From positions 1 to 64,000 of the forward strand of contig BEHX01000002.1 of assembly GCA_002898295.1 (NCBI GenBank): 64,000 bases of DNA, read 5' to 3'. Below are positions 35,379-42,649 of the stretch, piece after piece (within the stretch, counting starts at the first letter, position 1; every line of letters starts with the position of its first letter). Source of the DNA: a bacterium HR21 (GTDB taxonomy: Bacteria > Bacteroidota > Ignavibacteria > Kapaibacteriales > HRBIN21). The notes below the pieces were generated by a model that was not told the DNA's origin, made no database searches, and saw only the letters and a list, made by a program, of their open reading frames with translations. Position numbers and translations under genes: made by a program.

Positions 35379-36239
35379 CGCTAATAGGCGCTGGACAAAG
35401 ACGGGTAAAGCGAAAACAGCCCGATGGAGTCCGGGGTCGTAGTAGTGGAGCGTGCCTTGAAGATTCCGATACCGCTGCCAGGCATCCTCCGGGACGAAAT
35501 CGTCAACGGGGTCCCACCGCTTCGAGGCGAGCGTGAAGGACCACAGCCCCGTTGGATAGGTCGGGATCGGCGCCAGATACGAGGCAACATGCGCAAAAAG
35601 CGGGCGCAGTAGGCGATGAACCCGGGGCAATGTCTCCCGATAGACCGGATGCAGGGGGGATTCAGACTGGAGCGCCAAGACTCCCTCCGCTGTCACGATG
35701 CGGCAGCAGTGCCGGTAGAAGGCTTCGTCGAAAAGTCCGCCAGCGATTCCGACGGGATCCGTTGAATCTACGAAGATCGCATCGTAGCTCGCATCGGGTG
35801 CCTGCGCTACGAACTGCGCACCATCTCGGTAGTAGATGCACACCCGAGGGTCCATCAGTGCTGCACTGAGTGCCGGGAAAAATTCCCGGGCAACAGCAAC
35901 CACCTCGGCATCGATCTCCACCAGGTCAACATGTTCCAGCGAAGGGTGACGCAGGATTTCCCGGACTGTGCCTCCATCTCCTCCGCCAATGACCAGCACA
36001 CGCCGCGGCTGCGGCAGGAGGAATAGAGCAGGATGGACAAGCATTTCGTGGTAGATGAACTCGTCCCACTCTGTGACCATCACCGCACCATCCAGCAGGA
36101 GCATGCGCCCGACGGCACGGGATTCCACGACAGTAATCCGCTGGTAAGAGCTGCGGCGGTCACAGAGGATGTTCTCGATATCTGTCGTAAAGCCAGCGTG
36201 CGCGGTATAGTACTCAGCGTAGCGGAACTCTCCGCCCAC
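35337..36239 (-). CDS. speE: spermidine synthase
   Basis: A 300-residue aminopropyltransferase that moves the aminopropyl group from decarboxylated SAM to putrescine. Motifs are the lead-in YAEYYTAHAGFTT, the substrate loop VGRMLLLDGAVMVTEWDE, the cofactor-binding VLVIGGGDGGTVREILRH, the acidic VEIDAEVV, and FVDSTDPVGIAGGLFDEAF (catalytic Asp region). It lies 47 bases after speD and 42 bases overlap the glycosyltransferase on the other strand. Together with speA at 54850-56751 this gives the arginine-to-spermidine path except for agmatine conversion to putrescine. Confidence 0.95.
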   Translation of the reverse strand: MGGEFRYAEYYTAHAGFTTDIENILCDRRSSYQRITVVESRAVGRMLLLDGAVMVTEWDEFIYHEMLVHPALFLLPQPRRVLVIGGGDGGTVREILRHPSLEHVDLVEIDAEVVAVAREFFPALSAALMDPRVCIYYRDGAQFVAQAPDASYDAIFVDSTDPVGIAGGLFDEAFYRHCCRIVTAEGVLALQSESPLHPVYRETLPRVHRLLRPLFAHVASYLAPIPTYPTGLWSFTLASKRWDPVDDFVPEDAWQRYRNLQGTLHYYDPGLHRAVFALPVFVQRLLASGSPSEGSSDQLL

Positions 36240-36286
36240 GGGATTCCCGTCGTTGATGGGACATGTCCAGAGCCGGGGAAGACCCC

Positions 36287-36685
36287 TTATGGCAGAGCAG
36301 GCTCCTCGGTCGGGAGCGGTTTATGCCGCACAGGCTCGCGGAAGAGCCCCCGCTTGAGCTCCATCGAGGAGCTGCTCTGCGCCCGGAGTTCCCGGCGGAG
36401 GTAGTCCGCGATAATCCACGGATCGATGCGCTCCCCACACGTGAAGACATCAACAGCGGCATAGCCGTACTCAGGCCACGTGTGGATGGAGACGTGCGAT
36501 TCGGCAATGACCACCACTCCGCTGACCCCGTGAGGACTGAAGGTATGGAAGGTGTCGGAGACAATCGTGGCGCCCGAGCGGCGCGTTGCCTCTACCAGAA
36601 TCTCCCGAATGCGCTGCTCAGAATTGAGCACTTCGGGATCGCACTGGTAGAGCTCGATGAGCACCTGTCTTCCGAGTGCCTGCAT
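36287..36685 (-). CDS. speD: S-adenosylmethionine decarboxylase proenzyme (short bacterial type)
   Basis: A 132-residue proenzyme that self-cleaves at the Glu-Ser bond in AESHVSIHTWPEYGYAA to make a pyruvoyl cofactor, then supplies decarboxylated SAM for spermidine. Further family motifs are the N-terminal VLIELYQCDPEVL and FTCGERIDPW. The ATG at 36685 begins the family's usual N-terminus (MQALGRQ); the ATG at 36721 would add 12 unconserved residues. The 5' region upstream is unusually long and untranslated; see the leader entry. Confidence 0.95.
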   Translation of the reverse strand: MQALGRQVLIELYQCDPEVLNSEQRIREILVEATRRSGATIVSDTFHTFSPHGVSGVVVIAESHVSIHTWPEYGYAAVDVFTCGERIDPWIIADYLRRELRAQSSSSMELKRGLFREPVRHKPLPTEEPALP

Positions 36686-36900
36686 CGCTACCCCTCCATG
36701 CTGTTGCACCCCCTGCTCCATACCCGGGAGCAGAGCATATCATTGTGCTGAAGTAGCCAGCACAACCGCAGCCCTGGCAGGTGAAGGGGAGTGGGACGCC
36801 GGAAGACAGTCCACGAGCGTGGAACAGCTTGTGACATCCCAACGTCAAGTCTCAACCTGCCAGCCGCTAGCGCATGGGCAACACTGCCCAATATGACAAA

Positions 36901-36933
36901 CAGCACCGCTGCCTGCGGAGGTCAACGGTGCTG
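36901..36933. repeat. 8-bp inverted repeat in speD leader
   Basis: CAGCACCG (36901-36908) and CGGTGCTG (36926-36933), perfect complements with a 17-base loop. On the minus strand it lies within 15 to 40 bases of the predicted speD transcription start, so it could form an early hairpin. Confidence 0.5.
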
Positions 36934-36945
36934 CTCAAAGGCACG

Positions 36946-36953
36946 CGAAAATA
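36946..36953 (-). promoter_or_regulatory. putative -7 promoter element for speD-speE
   Basis: TATTTTCG on the minus strand, one mismatch from TAnnTTTG, about 260 bases before the speD ATG. Confidence 0.35.
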
Positions 36954-37001
36954 CAGAGCCTCCGGGAGACAGCGAGGCTTTGCCACCGCAGATACCTCTT
37001 G

Positions 37002-37018
37002 CCCCCTGCAGGAGGGGG
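37002..37018. repeat. perfect hairpin between the speD leader and the tRNA promoter
   Basis: CCCCCT, loop GCAGG, AGGGGG. It has no T-run after it on either strand and lies just upstream of the tRNA-Gln promoter; its role is unclear. Confidence 0.4.
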
Positions 37019-37025
37019 AAAGCTG

Positions 37026-37033
37026 TAATTTTG
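37026..37033 (+). promoter_or_regulatory. putative -7 promoter element for tRNA-Gln
   Basis: TAATTTTG, a full match to TAnnTTTG, ending 10 bases before the tRNA 5' end. The position fits a transcript start at or just before the tRNA. A TTG at 36999-37001 is a possible but rather distant -33 box. Confidence 0.6.
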
Positions 37034-37043
37034 TACGCCTCAT

Positions 37044-37115
37044 TGGGGCGTCGCCAAGCGGTAAGGCAGCGGCCTTTGGAGCCGCCATGCGTAGGTTCGA
37101 ATCCTACCGCCCCAG
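37044..37115 (+). tRNA. tRNA-Gln (anticodon TTG)
   Basis: A full cloverleaf is readable. The acceptor TGGGGCG pairs with CGCCCCA, and the D arm is GCC..GGC. The anticodon stem is GCGGC/GCCGC with loop CTTTGGA, giving anticodon TTG. The T arm is GTAGG-TTCGAAT-CCTAC. The U1-A72 pair and discriminator G are typical of bacterial tRNA-Gln. The CCA end is not encoded (the next bases are CATG). It lies 27 bases before prs, so it is probably processed from the prs-rplY transcript or read together with it. Confidence 0.95.
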
Positions 37116-37142
37116 CATGCTGTGGGGAGCCTCGAAGAGTCC

Positions 37143-38081
37143 ATGGAAGAGCTCAAAATCGTCGCAGGGCGCTCAAACCCTGCTCTCGCAGAGCGAATTG
37201 CGGAGGCTCTGGGGCGACCGCTGGCACAGGTTACTATTCGCAACTTCAGCGATGGCGAAATCTGGGTCAAGTATGAGGAGAACATCCGGGGCGTGGACCT
37301 CTTCATTATCCAGTCCACCTTCGCCCCGGCGGACAATCTGCTGGAGCTCCTCATCCTGATTGATGCCGCACGGCGTGCCTCGGCGCGCCGAATCACAGCT
37401 GTTATCCCCTACTTCGGTTACGCCCGGCAAGACCGCAAAGACCAGCCCCGAGTCTCCATCACAGCAAAGCTTGTCGCGAACCTCATTGCGGGAGCAGGTG
37501 CAGACCGCGTCATCACTATGGACCTGCATTCGCCGCAAATCCAAGGCTTCTTCGATATCCCGCTGGACCACCTCTACGCCTCCACCATGCTCATCAAAGC
37601 CCTCTGGGAGGAGCACTTGGACAATGTGGCTGTCGTCGCCCCAGACGTAGGCAGTGCCCGCCTTGCTCGCTCGTACGCCAAACGACTCGACGCGGACTTG
37701 GTGCTCGTTGACAAGCGACGCCCGACACACAACGTCGCCGAAGTCCTCACAGTCATCGGCGACGTCGCTGGTAAAAACGCCGTCATCGTCGACGACATCA
37801 TTGACACCGGTGGCACTTTCGTCCAGTGTGCCGAAGCGCTCAAGCGTGCCGGTGCCCGCCAGGTCATCGGTGCCTGCACCCATCCGGTGCTCTCCGGTAA
37901 CGCCATCGAGCGCATCGAGCAGTGCAGCGCTATCTCCCATATCTATGTCACAGACACGATCCCGCTTCGGCGTCCTTCCCCGAAGTTGCGGGTCATCTCT
38001 GTTGCCCATCTGTTTGCCGAAGCAATCGTGCGGACGCACGAAAACACCTCTATCAGCTCTCTGTTTGAAATTGTGCGATAA
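37143..38081 (+). CDS. prs: ribose-phosphate pyrophosphokinase
   Basis: A 312-residue enzyme that makes PRPP from ribose 5-phosphate and ATP for nucleotide, histidine and tryptophan synthesis. Recognised by the N-terminal IVAGRSNPALAERIAEALG, the ATP loop FGYARQDRKDQPR, the metal/PRPP region VITMDLHSPQIQGFF, and the PRPP-binding VIVDDIIDTGGTF. The ATG at 37143 starts the family's first residues (MEELKIVAG); a GTG at 37122 in frame is less likely. It is followed by rplY after 15 bases. tRNA-Gln, prs and rplY in this order are seen in other FCB genomes. Confidence 0.97.
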   Translation: MEELKIVAGRSNPALAERIAEALGRPLAQVTIRNFSDGEIWVKYEENIRGVDLFIIQSTFAPADNLLELLILIDAARRASARRITAVIPYFGYARQDRKDQPRVSITAKLVANLIAGAGADRVITMDLHSPQIQGFFDIPLDHLYASTMLIKALWEEHLDNVAVVAPDVGSARLARSYAKRLDADLVLVDKRRPTHNVAEVLTVIGDVAGKNAVIVDDIIDTGGTFVQCAEALKRAGARQVIGACTHPVLSGNAIERIEQCSAISHIYVTDTIPLRRPSPKLRVISVAHLFAEAIVRTHENTSISSLFEIVR

Positions 38082-38096
38082 TCTCCCGAGGCAGCG

Positions 38097-38681
38097 ATGG
38101 CAGAAACCCTCAGCCTGACCGTTCAACGGCGTCCCAGCGGGCGTGCGGCAGCACGCGCGCTCCGTCGCCAAGGGTTTGTCCCCGGAATCCTCTACGGCAG
38201 CGGTATCACTCCTATCCCGATTGCTGCACGGCTCCACGGACTACGTGCTGTTCTCACCTCCCGGGGGACCCACGTTATCCGGCTCTCCATCGAAGGCGAG
38301 GCACAGACCTATGAGTGCGTCCTCAAAGATACCGCCTTCGACCCCGTGACCGATGTTCCCATCCACTTCGACCTCCAGCTGGTGACAGCTAACCGCCCGG
38401 TGGAGGTCGAGGTCCCCGTTGTCCTGACAGGAACCCCCGTTGGGGTCACCAAAGGGGGGATTCTGGAGCACTTCATCCATGCTCTGCGCATTGAATGCCT
38501 TCCCAAAGATCTCCCCGAACACATTCCCATTGACATCTCGGGGCTTGAGATTGGGCAATCGCTCCACGTCCGGGACCTCTCCTTCCCCACCTTCCGCATC
38601 CTGGAACACCCGGATACTGTGATCGTCACCGTGGTAGCTCCCAAGGTATCGGCGGAAGAAACCGCTGAAGGTGCCGGCTAG
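38097..38681 (+). CDS. rplY: 50S ribosomal protein L25 (CTC/TL5 form)
   Basis: A 194-residue two-domain L25 (general stress protein CTC type) that binds 5S rRNA. The N-terminal L25 domain (about 1-90) has RRPSGRAAARALRRQGFVPG and ILYGSG. The C-terminal TL5-type beta domain (about 95-185) contains VEVPVVLTGTPVGVTKGG, ILEHFIHALRIECLPKDLPE and IPIDISGLEIGQSLHVRDL. The length matches the long form. It ends on a CTAG shared with the opposing gene's stop, a 4-base overlap. Confidence 0.96.
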   Translation: MAETLSLTVQRRPSGRAAARALRRQGFVPGILYGSGITPIPIAARLHGLRAVLTSRGTHVIRLSIEGEAQTYECVLKDTAFDPVTDVPIHFDLQLVTANRPVEVEVPVVLTGTPVGVTKGGILEHFIHALRIECLPKDLPEHIPIDISGLEIGQSLHVRDLSFPTFRILEHPDTVIVTVVAPKVSAEETAEGAG

Positions 38682-41047
38682 CGCCACCAGCGATAGAGCA
38701 CCCCAAGGCGCATGCCCAGCTGGTTGAGCCGCCAGCGCCCAACAGTAACCAAATCCGATAGCCCCAGCCGGTAAAACGCCTCGACCAGGAATGACCAGCT
38801 CGTGGTGAGAGGATAGGAGAGCCCTGCGCCGAGCGCCGCACTGCCATAGAAGGCACGCAACCCGGAAAAGGTGCCCACAGACTCCTCAAACTCCGGTGTC
38901 TGCGTTTGGCTGTACACATACCCAGGCGGCTGGAGAATGCGCCGCTGCAGCGTAATGGCACTCCCGAGCCGAACGTGGAGGACAAGCTCTCCCTGAAGAT
39001 AGAGTCTCCCGAGACCAAACCACAGAGCGCTGATTCCAACCCCGAGATACGGCGCCTTCAAGGTCAACAGGCGTTCTTCCTGGAAATTCGTCACACTCCC
39101 ATCGGACTGGCGCACTCGCCGCAGCACAGTATCTGGCGCTGCCAGCGTGCCTCCGTATAGTTCCAGGCTCACCCGAGCCGCTAGCCCCCAGTCCGGCGAA
39201 AGCCGTATCCCAGCCAAAACTCCACCAATACCTGCCCATCCAGTCGCATCACGGAAAACCCCGTCCATCGGCGGGAGATTTCCCGCCCGCGGTACCGCCG
39301 CACGGTGGTGTACATTGGCAAGCTGGAGGTACCCACCTGCAAACCACAGCCGAACCGCAGGCACACACTCTGGATACTCTCCGTCACAGAGCACAAACAG
39401 GAAGCTCTCTTCCCGCAGATCATACGTATAGCAGAGCGTGACCACCGACCGATTACCCGCCACATCGGTGAGCGCCAGCACCGCATAGCCGGAACTCTTG
39501 GGATTGACTGGTGCAAAGGATGCCTCCGCCCGCAACATCCCCGGTGTAATCAGCGGGAGCCTGCCCTGCAAGTTTTCACTGCGGAGAATCCGAACCTCGG
39601 ACAAGCCACGGTCCAACGGACGATCGTCGCGCATGACTACCTCAACTCGATCCCGCTGCTGGGAAATCTCCGCAATCGGCGGCAAGACATCTTGCTGTTG
39701 CTCCACCGCGCGGAAGGCTTGCCCGACAGGATTCCCATACGCATCGTAGGAATCCGCGCCATAGCCGAAGCCATACGCGTACAAGCCAAATGGTTCATCT
39801 GCTTCTACCACATGGGAACCGTACGGGATTTCAATCTGGGCAATGGCATAGGAGCTTTTCCCGACCGGCTCGAAATTCGCCCGAATCGGCGCTCCATCGA
39901 ATCGCAGAGAGCTAACTGCCGAAAGCGGTACTACGAGGTTGAGGAAATGGCGCCATTCGCCCTGAACGGGAGTGGCAAAGCGATATGACGGCAGGAACTG
40001 CTGGCTCGGGGTCAAGAGCAGCATCATCGGATCGCCAACAGAATCCCCGTTCTGGTAGCCCTCAGAAAACTGCGCCAGCAAGATGGGCTTGTCTGCCGTG
40101 ATTTGCACGTTCTCGGTGAAGGTCTGCTCCCAAAACTCGCCGGCACCGAGGCGGAGTATTGGGCGGTCGTTGATGAAAACTTGCGTGTTTGGATAGTGCG
40201 CCACTACACGGACGACATAGCGCGAGCGCCACCGCAATTTGCCCACGTAGTAATGGCGTCCCCAACTCTGCACCGGCGGGAGTTGCTCGACCAAATGGTT
40301 GCACGCCGGAACGGTAAGCGGCACATAGGCGCAGACATGCCCGCTGAAGACCGCCACCGGGCGTGAGGCTCGAATATGCAGCCCGGTAAGATCCGCCGGC
40401 TCCCCGGAGGAAGGTCCCCAAACCTGATAGACCTCACCGCGATTGAGCACAATACGCCGGGGGCTTAGAAACTCCTCGTTGACCCGAGTTCCCAACTCCT
40501 TAGCTCTCTGCACAAAGGGCTCAGGCGGAGAGAGTATAACTTCGGTGCTATCAGCTGTCCCAACGATAGCGATCTGCGGCACGAAAGCAGCCGAAAGCCG
40601 CGGATAGCACACCGCGCGGTATTCCGTTCCCAATGCCGTCAAGGGAAGCGCCATGTAGGTATCCGTGCTCTGCCGACGACGGTTCAGGGCGTAGACAGCT
40701 ACCGGGGTATCTGCCTGGATATGGACGGCTCTGACCTCCACCTGATCCGAGCTGCGCAGTTCCGCAGCTGGCGGGATAGCAAGAGGCACCACCGTCCGTG
40801 CAGGCAGCTGAAGCAGCGTGTCGAACCCAAGCCCGGGGATCGTCACGCGAACCAGTGCCTCCCATCGGCTGGTCAGGAAGAGCATGAGCGTGAGGACCTC
40901 GTTCCCACTCTCCTCGTGGTTACGCTGGAAGCAGAGCCAGAATTCCCGTCCCTCCGAGCTGATCTCTGCTCGAAGGCTCGGGGCAAGACCCCCTACGAGC
41001 ACGCCCACCAGGAGAGCACGGAAAGCGCGCAACGCATGCAGGCTCAT
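38678..41047 (-). CDS. fusion protein: IgGFc-binding-like N-domain joined to an outer-membrane beta-barrel
   Basis: A 789-residue exported protein. A signal peptide (LLVGVLVGGLAPSLRA) precedes an IgGFc-binding-like region (about 28-480). It parallels the protein at 25789: VAVYALNRRRQSTDTYMALP, GTEYRAVCYP, VAVFSGHVCAYVPL, HLVEQLPPVQSWGRHYYV. A short Ig-like unit ending near DVAGNRSVVTL follows. After a Cys-containing link (VLCDGEYPECVPAV) come about 210 residues of alternating strands ending WRLNQLGMRLGVLYRWWR, the pattern of an outer-membrane barrel. There is no T9SS tail. The ATG at 41047 overlaps the upstream stop by ATGA; an ATG 9 bases earlier is possible. The barrel probably anchors the adhesin-like domain. 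Confidence 0.8.
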   Translation of the reverse strand: MSLHALRAFRALLVGVLVGGLAPSLRAEISSEGREFWLCFQRNHEESGNEVLTLMLFLTSRWEALVRVTIPGLGFDTLLQLPARTVVPLAIPPAAELRSSDQVEVRAVHIQADTPVAVYALNRRRQSTDTYMALPLTALGTEYRAVCYPRLSAAFVPQIAIVGTADSTEVILSPPEPFVQRAKELGTRVNEEFLSPRRIVLNRGEVYQVWGPSSGEPADLTGLHIRASRPVAVFSGHVCAYVPLTVPACNHLVEQLPPVQSWGRHYYVGKLRWRSRYVVRVVAHYPNTQVFINDRPILRLGAGEFWEQTFTENVQITADKPILLAQFSEGYQNGDSVGDPMMLLLTPSQQFLPSYRFATPVQGEWRHFLNLVVPLSAVSSLRFDGAPIRANFEPVGKSSYAIAQIEIPYGSHVVEADEPFGLYAYGFGYGADSYDAYGNPVGQAFRAVEQQQDVLPPIAEISQQRDRVEVVMRDDRPLDRGLSEVRILRSENLQGRLPLITPGMLRAEASFAPVNPKSSGYAVLALTDVAGNRSVVTLCYTYDLREESFLFVLCDGEYPECVPAVRLWFAGGYLQLANVHHRAAVPRAGNLPPMDGVFRDATGWAGIGGVLAGIRLSPDWGLAARVSLELYGGTLAAPDTVLRRVRQSDGSVTNFQEERLLTLKAPYLGVGISALWFGLGRLYLQGELVLHVRLGSAITLQRRILQPPGYVYSQTQTPEFEESVGTFSGLRAFYGSAALGAGLSYPLTTSWSFLVEAFYRLGLSDLVTVGRWRLNQLGMRLGVLYRWWR

Positions 41048-41817
41048 TTCACACACATCACCGGAAGGAGGTAGACGCCGCCGGACTCCGTTACCATCTG
41101 CACGACATAGCCGCCGCTGGCAACTTCCCAGGGCGGGAAACGGAAGCGCAGCGTGTAGGTCCCCATCCGCGGGACTTCAACGGCGGAGGGCTCCACTGGG
41201 ATTTCCTTGCCCGAAAGAGAAAAGATCCGGAACGCAACCCGCCCCGAGCGAGCAACACTATAGCGAAGGACAAGCTCCTCCCGAAAGGGATTTGCAGCCC
41301 CCACCCACACCCCTTCCATTCCCACCGGCTCCACAGGAGGTCCCCCCAGAATGCGGATGCGTCCCCCGCGTCCGCTGACCGAGAGCGGAGTCCCATTGCC
41401 GAGGAGCTCCAGAGGAGAAATCCAGGCAAGCGTATCCCGCCCTGCCAGCACTTCAAGCTCCAACCAGGCAAAGACCCCGCGGTACTCTCCGATCTCAACA
41501 GAGGGCGTGCAGATCAGCTCCAGTCGCCCCGTATCGCCAGAGAGCAGCGTATCGTGGAAGCTCAGCGTAGAGCAGAAGCCCGACAGTGAATCAGGGAAAG
41601 CTCTCAGCATGCGCAATCGGTGAGCGCTGTAGAGGAGCACGAGCTTCAACGGGGCGGAGTTCTCCACAAGGTGCAGCTGGCTCCAGACCGGGAGTATTGC
41701 CCGTTGCCCCTGCCAGAGGGCTGTGTCCGGCACCACGATTGTCGACTCCGCCAGCACAGCGGGACAGCACCCAAGGATGCCAGCCAGGACAGAGAGGTAT
41801 CGGCACGCACACACCAC
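41044..41817 (-). CDS. secreted protein with T9SS sorting domain
   Basis: A 257-residue exported protein. A signal peptide (LSVLAGILGCCPAVLAES) is followed by a beta-rich body (residues about 25-170; resembling cohesin-type or Ig-like sandwiches, for example LPVWSQLHLVENSAPLKLVL). The C-terminal 80 residues (GAANPFREELVLRYSVARSG through ASGGYVVQMVTESGGVYLLP) form a type A T9SS sorting domain. The start is GTG at 41817 after GGGGGAAG. It overlaps the following fusion-protein gene by ATGA. The pair probably acts together at the cell surface; function unknown. Confidence 0.75.
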   Translation of the reverse strand: MVCACRYLSVLAGILGCCPAVLAESTIVVPDTALWQGQRAILPVWSQLHLVENSAPLKLVLLYSAHRLRMLRAFPDSLSGFCSTLSFHDTLLSGDTGRLELICTPSVEIGEYRGVFAWLELEVLAGRDTLAWISPLELLGNGTPLSVSGRGGRIRILGGPPVEPVGMEGVWVGAANPFREELVLRYSVARSGRVAFRIFSLSGKEIPVEPSAVEVPRMGTYTLRFRFPPWEVASGGYVVQMVTESGGVYLLPVMCVK

Positions 41818-41842
41818 AATCTTCCCCCGAGGCTATGGCGAA

Positions 41843-41850
41843 CAAAATTA
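41843..41850 (-). promoter_or_regulatory. putative -7 promoter element for the T9SS protein and fusion-protein operon
   Basis: TAATTTTG on the minus strand, 26 bases before the GTG start at 41817. Confidence 0.55.
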
Positions 41851-41905
41851 CCAAAGCTCTTGCAGCTCGTATGCCAGCGCGCCTTAGAAGGGCTTGCCAG
41901 CTCCG

Positions 41906-41913
41906 TATATTTG
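41906..41913 (+). promoter_or_regulatory. putative -7 promoter element for the yceD-rpmF-fab operon
   Basis: TATATTTG, a full match to TAnnTTTG, 33 bases before the yceD ATG at 41946 in the same divergent gap as the element at 41843-41850. Confidence 0.55.
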
Positions 41914-41945
41914 CAGTCCGAGTAGCGAACCGCAGCTGCCCGACC

Positions 41946-42467
41946 ATGGCATCCGCGCTTTCTATCCGCATTCAGGGGCTCCGTGACGGTCACTACGAGA
42001 TTTTCCTGACCGCCCCAGCAGAGAGTATCGCTGATATGGCACCGGAGTTCTTCGGTGAGATAACGTTGACGGGGACACTGGAAAAGGTCGGACGCCGCTA
42101 CACGTTCGTCGGTGTTGCCCGCTGCCAGGCACATCTCATCTGCGACCGCACATTGGAGGAGTACACCGAATGGGTCGAAGCCGAAATCGAAGTTGCCTAC
42201 CTTGCCGATACAGACCTCTACCTCTTGCGGCAGGGAGAGCAGCGTGACCGCACCTACGAGCTGCAGGTCATTCGCGAAGACGACACGCACATTGACCTTG
42301 CCGAAGAGGTACGGCAAGAGCTAGCGGTTCACCTGCCGATGAAGCGCATTGCTCCGGCATACCGGGATATTCCCTTCGAGCAGCTCTACCCGCAGTACGC
42401 AGCACCCCCGGCAGTGGAGGATGAACGCTGGGCTCCGCTGCGCCATTTGTTGAACAAACCGGAGTAA
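41946..42467 (+). CDS. yceD: DUF177 / YceD family protein
   Basis: A 173-residue cytoplasmic protein of the DUF177 family, found next to rpmF across bacteria and linked with 23S rRNA metabolism in some reports. Typical blocks are FFGEITLTGTLEKVGRRYTF, ARCQAHLICDRTLEEY (the Cys pair that is conserved in the family) and the acidic LYLLRQGE. The ATG at 41946 follows the promoter-like element; the open frame extends upstream to 41586 but those residues are antisense to the T9SS gene. rpmF starts 8 bases after the stop. Confidence 0.85.
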   Translation: MASALSIRIQGLRDGHYEIFLTAPAESIADMAPEFFGEITLTGTLEKVGRRYTFVGVARCQAHLICDRTLEEYTEWVEAEIEVAYLADTDLYLLRQGEQRDRTYELQVIREDDTHIDLAEEVRQELAVHLPMKRIAPAYRDIPFEQLYPQYAAPPAVEDERWAPLRHLLNKPE

Positions 42468-42475
42468 ATCGAGCG

Positions 42476-42649
42476 ATGCCGAACCCGAAACGCCGCCATT
42501 CCCGCTCACGGCGAGACAAACGCCGGACACATTACAAACATCCCCAGCTGACCGTGGAAAGCTGCCCTCAGTGTGGAGAAGCCAAAGAGCCCCACCGAGC
42601 TTGCCCTTCCTGCGGGTTCTATCGAGGTCGGAAAGTGCTCGCGCTGTGA
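42476..42649 (+). CDS. rpmF: 50S ribosomal protein L32
   Basis: A 57-residue ribosomal protein of the zinc-binding L32 type. The start MPNPKRRHSRSRRDKRRTHY is the family's basic N-terminus, and the two Cys pairs CPQCG and CPSCG bind zinc. It sits 8 bases after yceD and its TGA overlaps the plsX ATG (TGATG). The order yceD, rpmF, plsX, fabH is widely conserved. Confidence 0.97.
   Translation: MPNPKRRHSRSRRDKRRTHYKHPQLTVESCPQCGEAKEPHRACPSCGFYRGRKVLAL

Larger units (their letters stand above)
36686..37043 (-). other. long untranslated speD leader / divergent intergenic region
   Basis: A 358-base gap, the largest in the window. On the minus strand a promoter-like TATTTTCG at 36946-36953 would give a leader of about 250 bases before speD. 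It contains an 8-bp inverted repeat (36901-36933). Open frames in it (for example minus 36688-36906, GTG start, 72 aa) lack family similarity and look like shadow. On the plus strand the tRNA promoter lies at the right end. I see no recognised riboswitch consensus, 4.5S or 6S RNA. A structured regulatory leader is possible but unproven. Confidence 0.45.

Noticed and set aside
36688-36906. A GTG-started 72-codon frame in the speD leader that begins with a hydrophobic run
   Set aside because: No ribosome site of note and no similarity pattern; it could be an upstream open frame, but evidence is too weak to call a gene.
37002-37018. CCCCCT/AGGGGG hairpin considered as a terminator
   Set aside because: No T-run follows on either strand, and the position just before the tRNA promoter does not fit the end of a gene.
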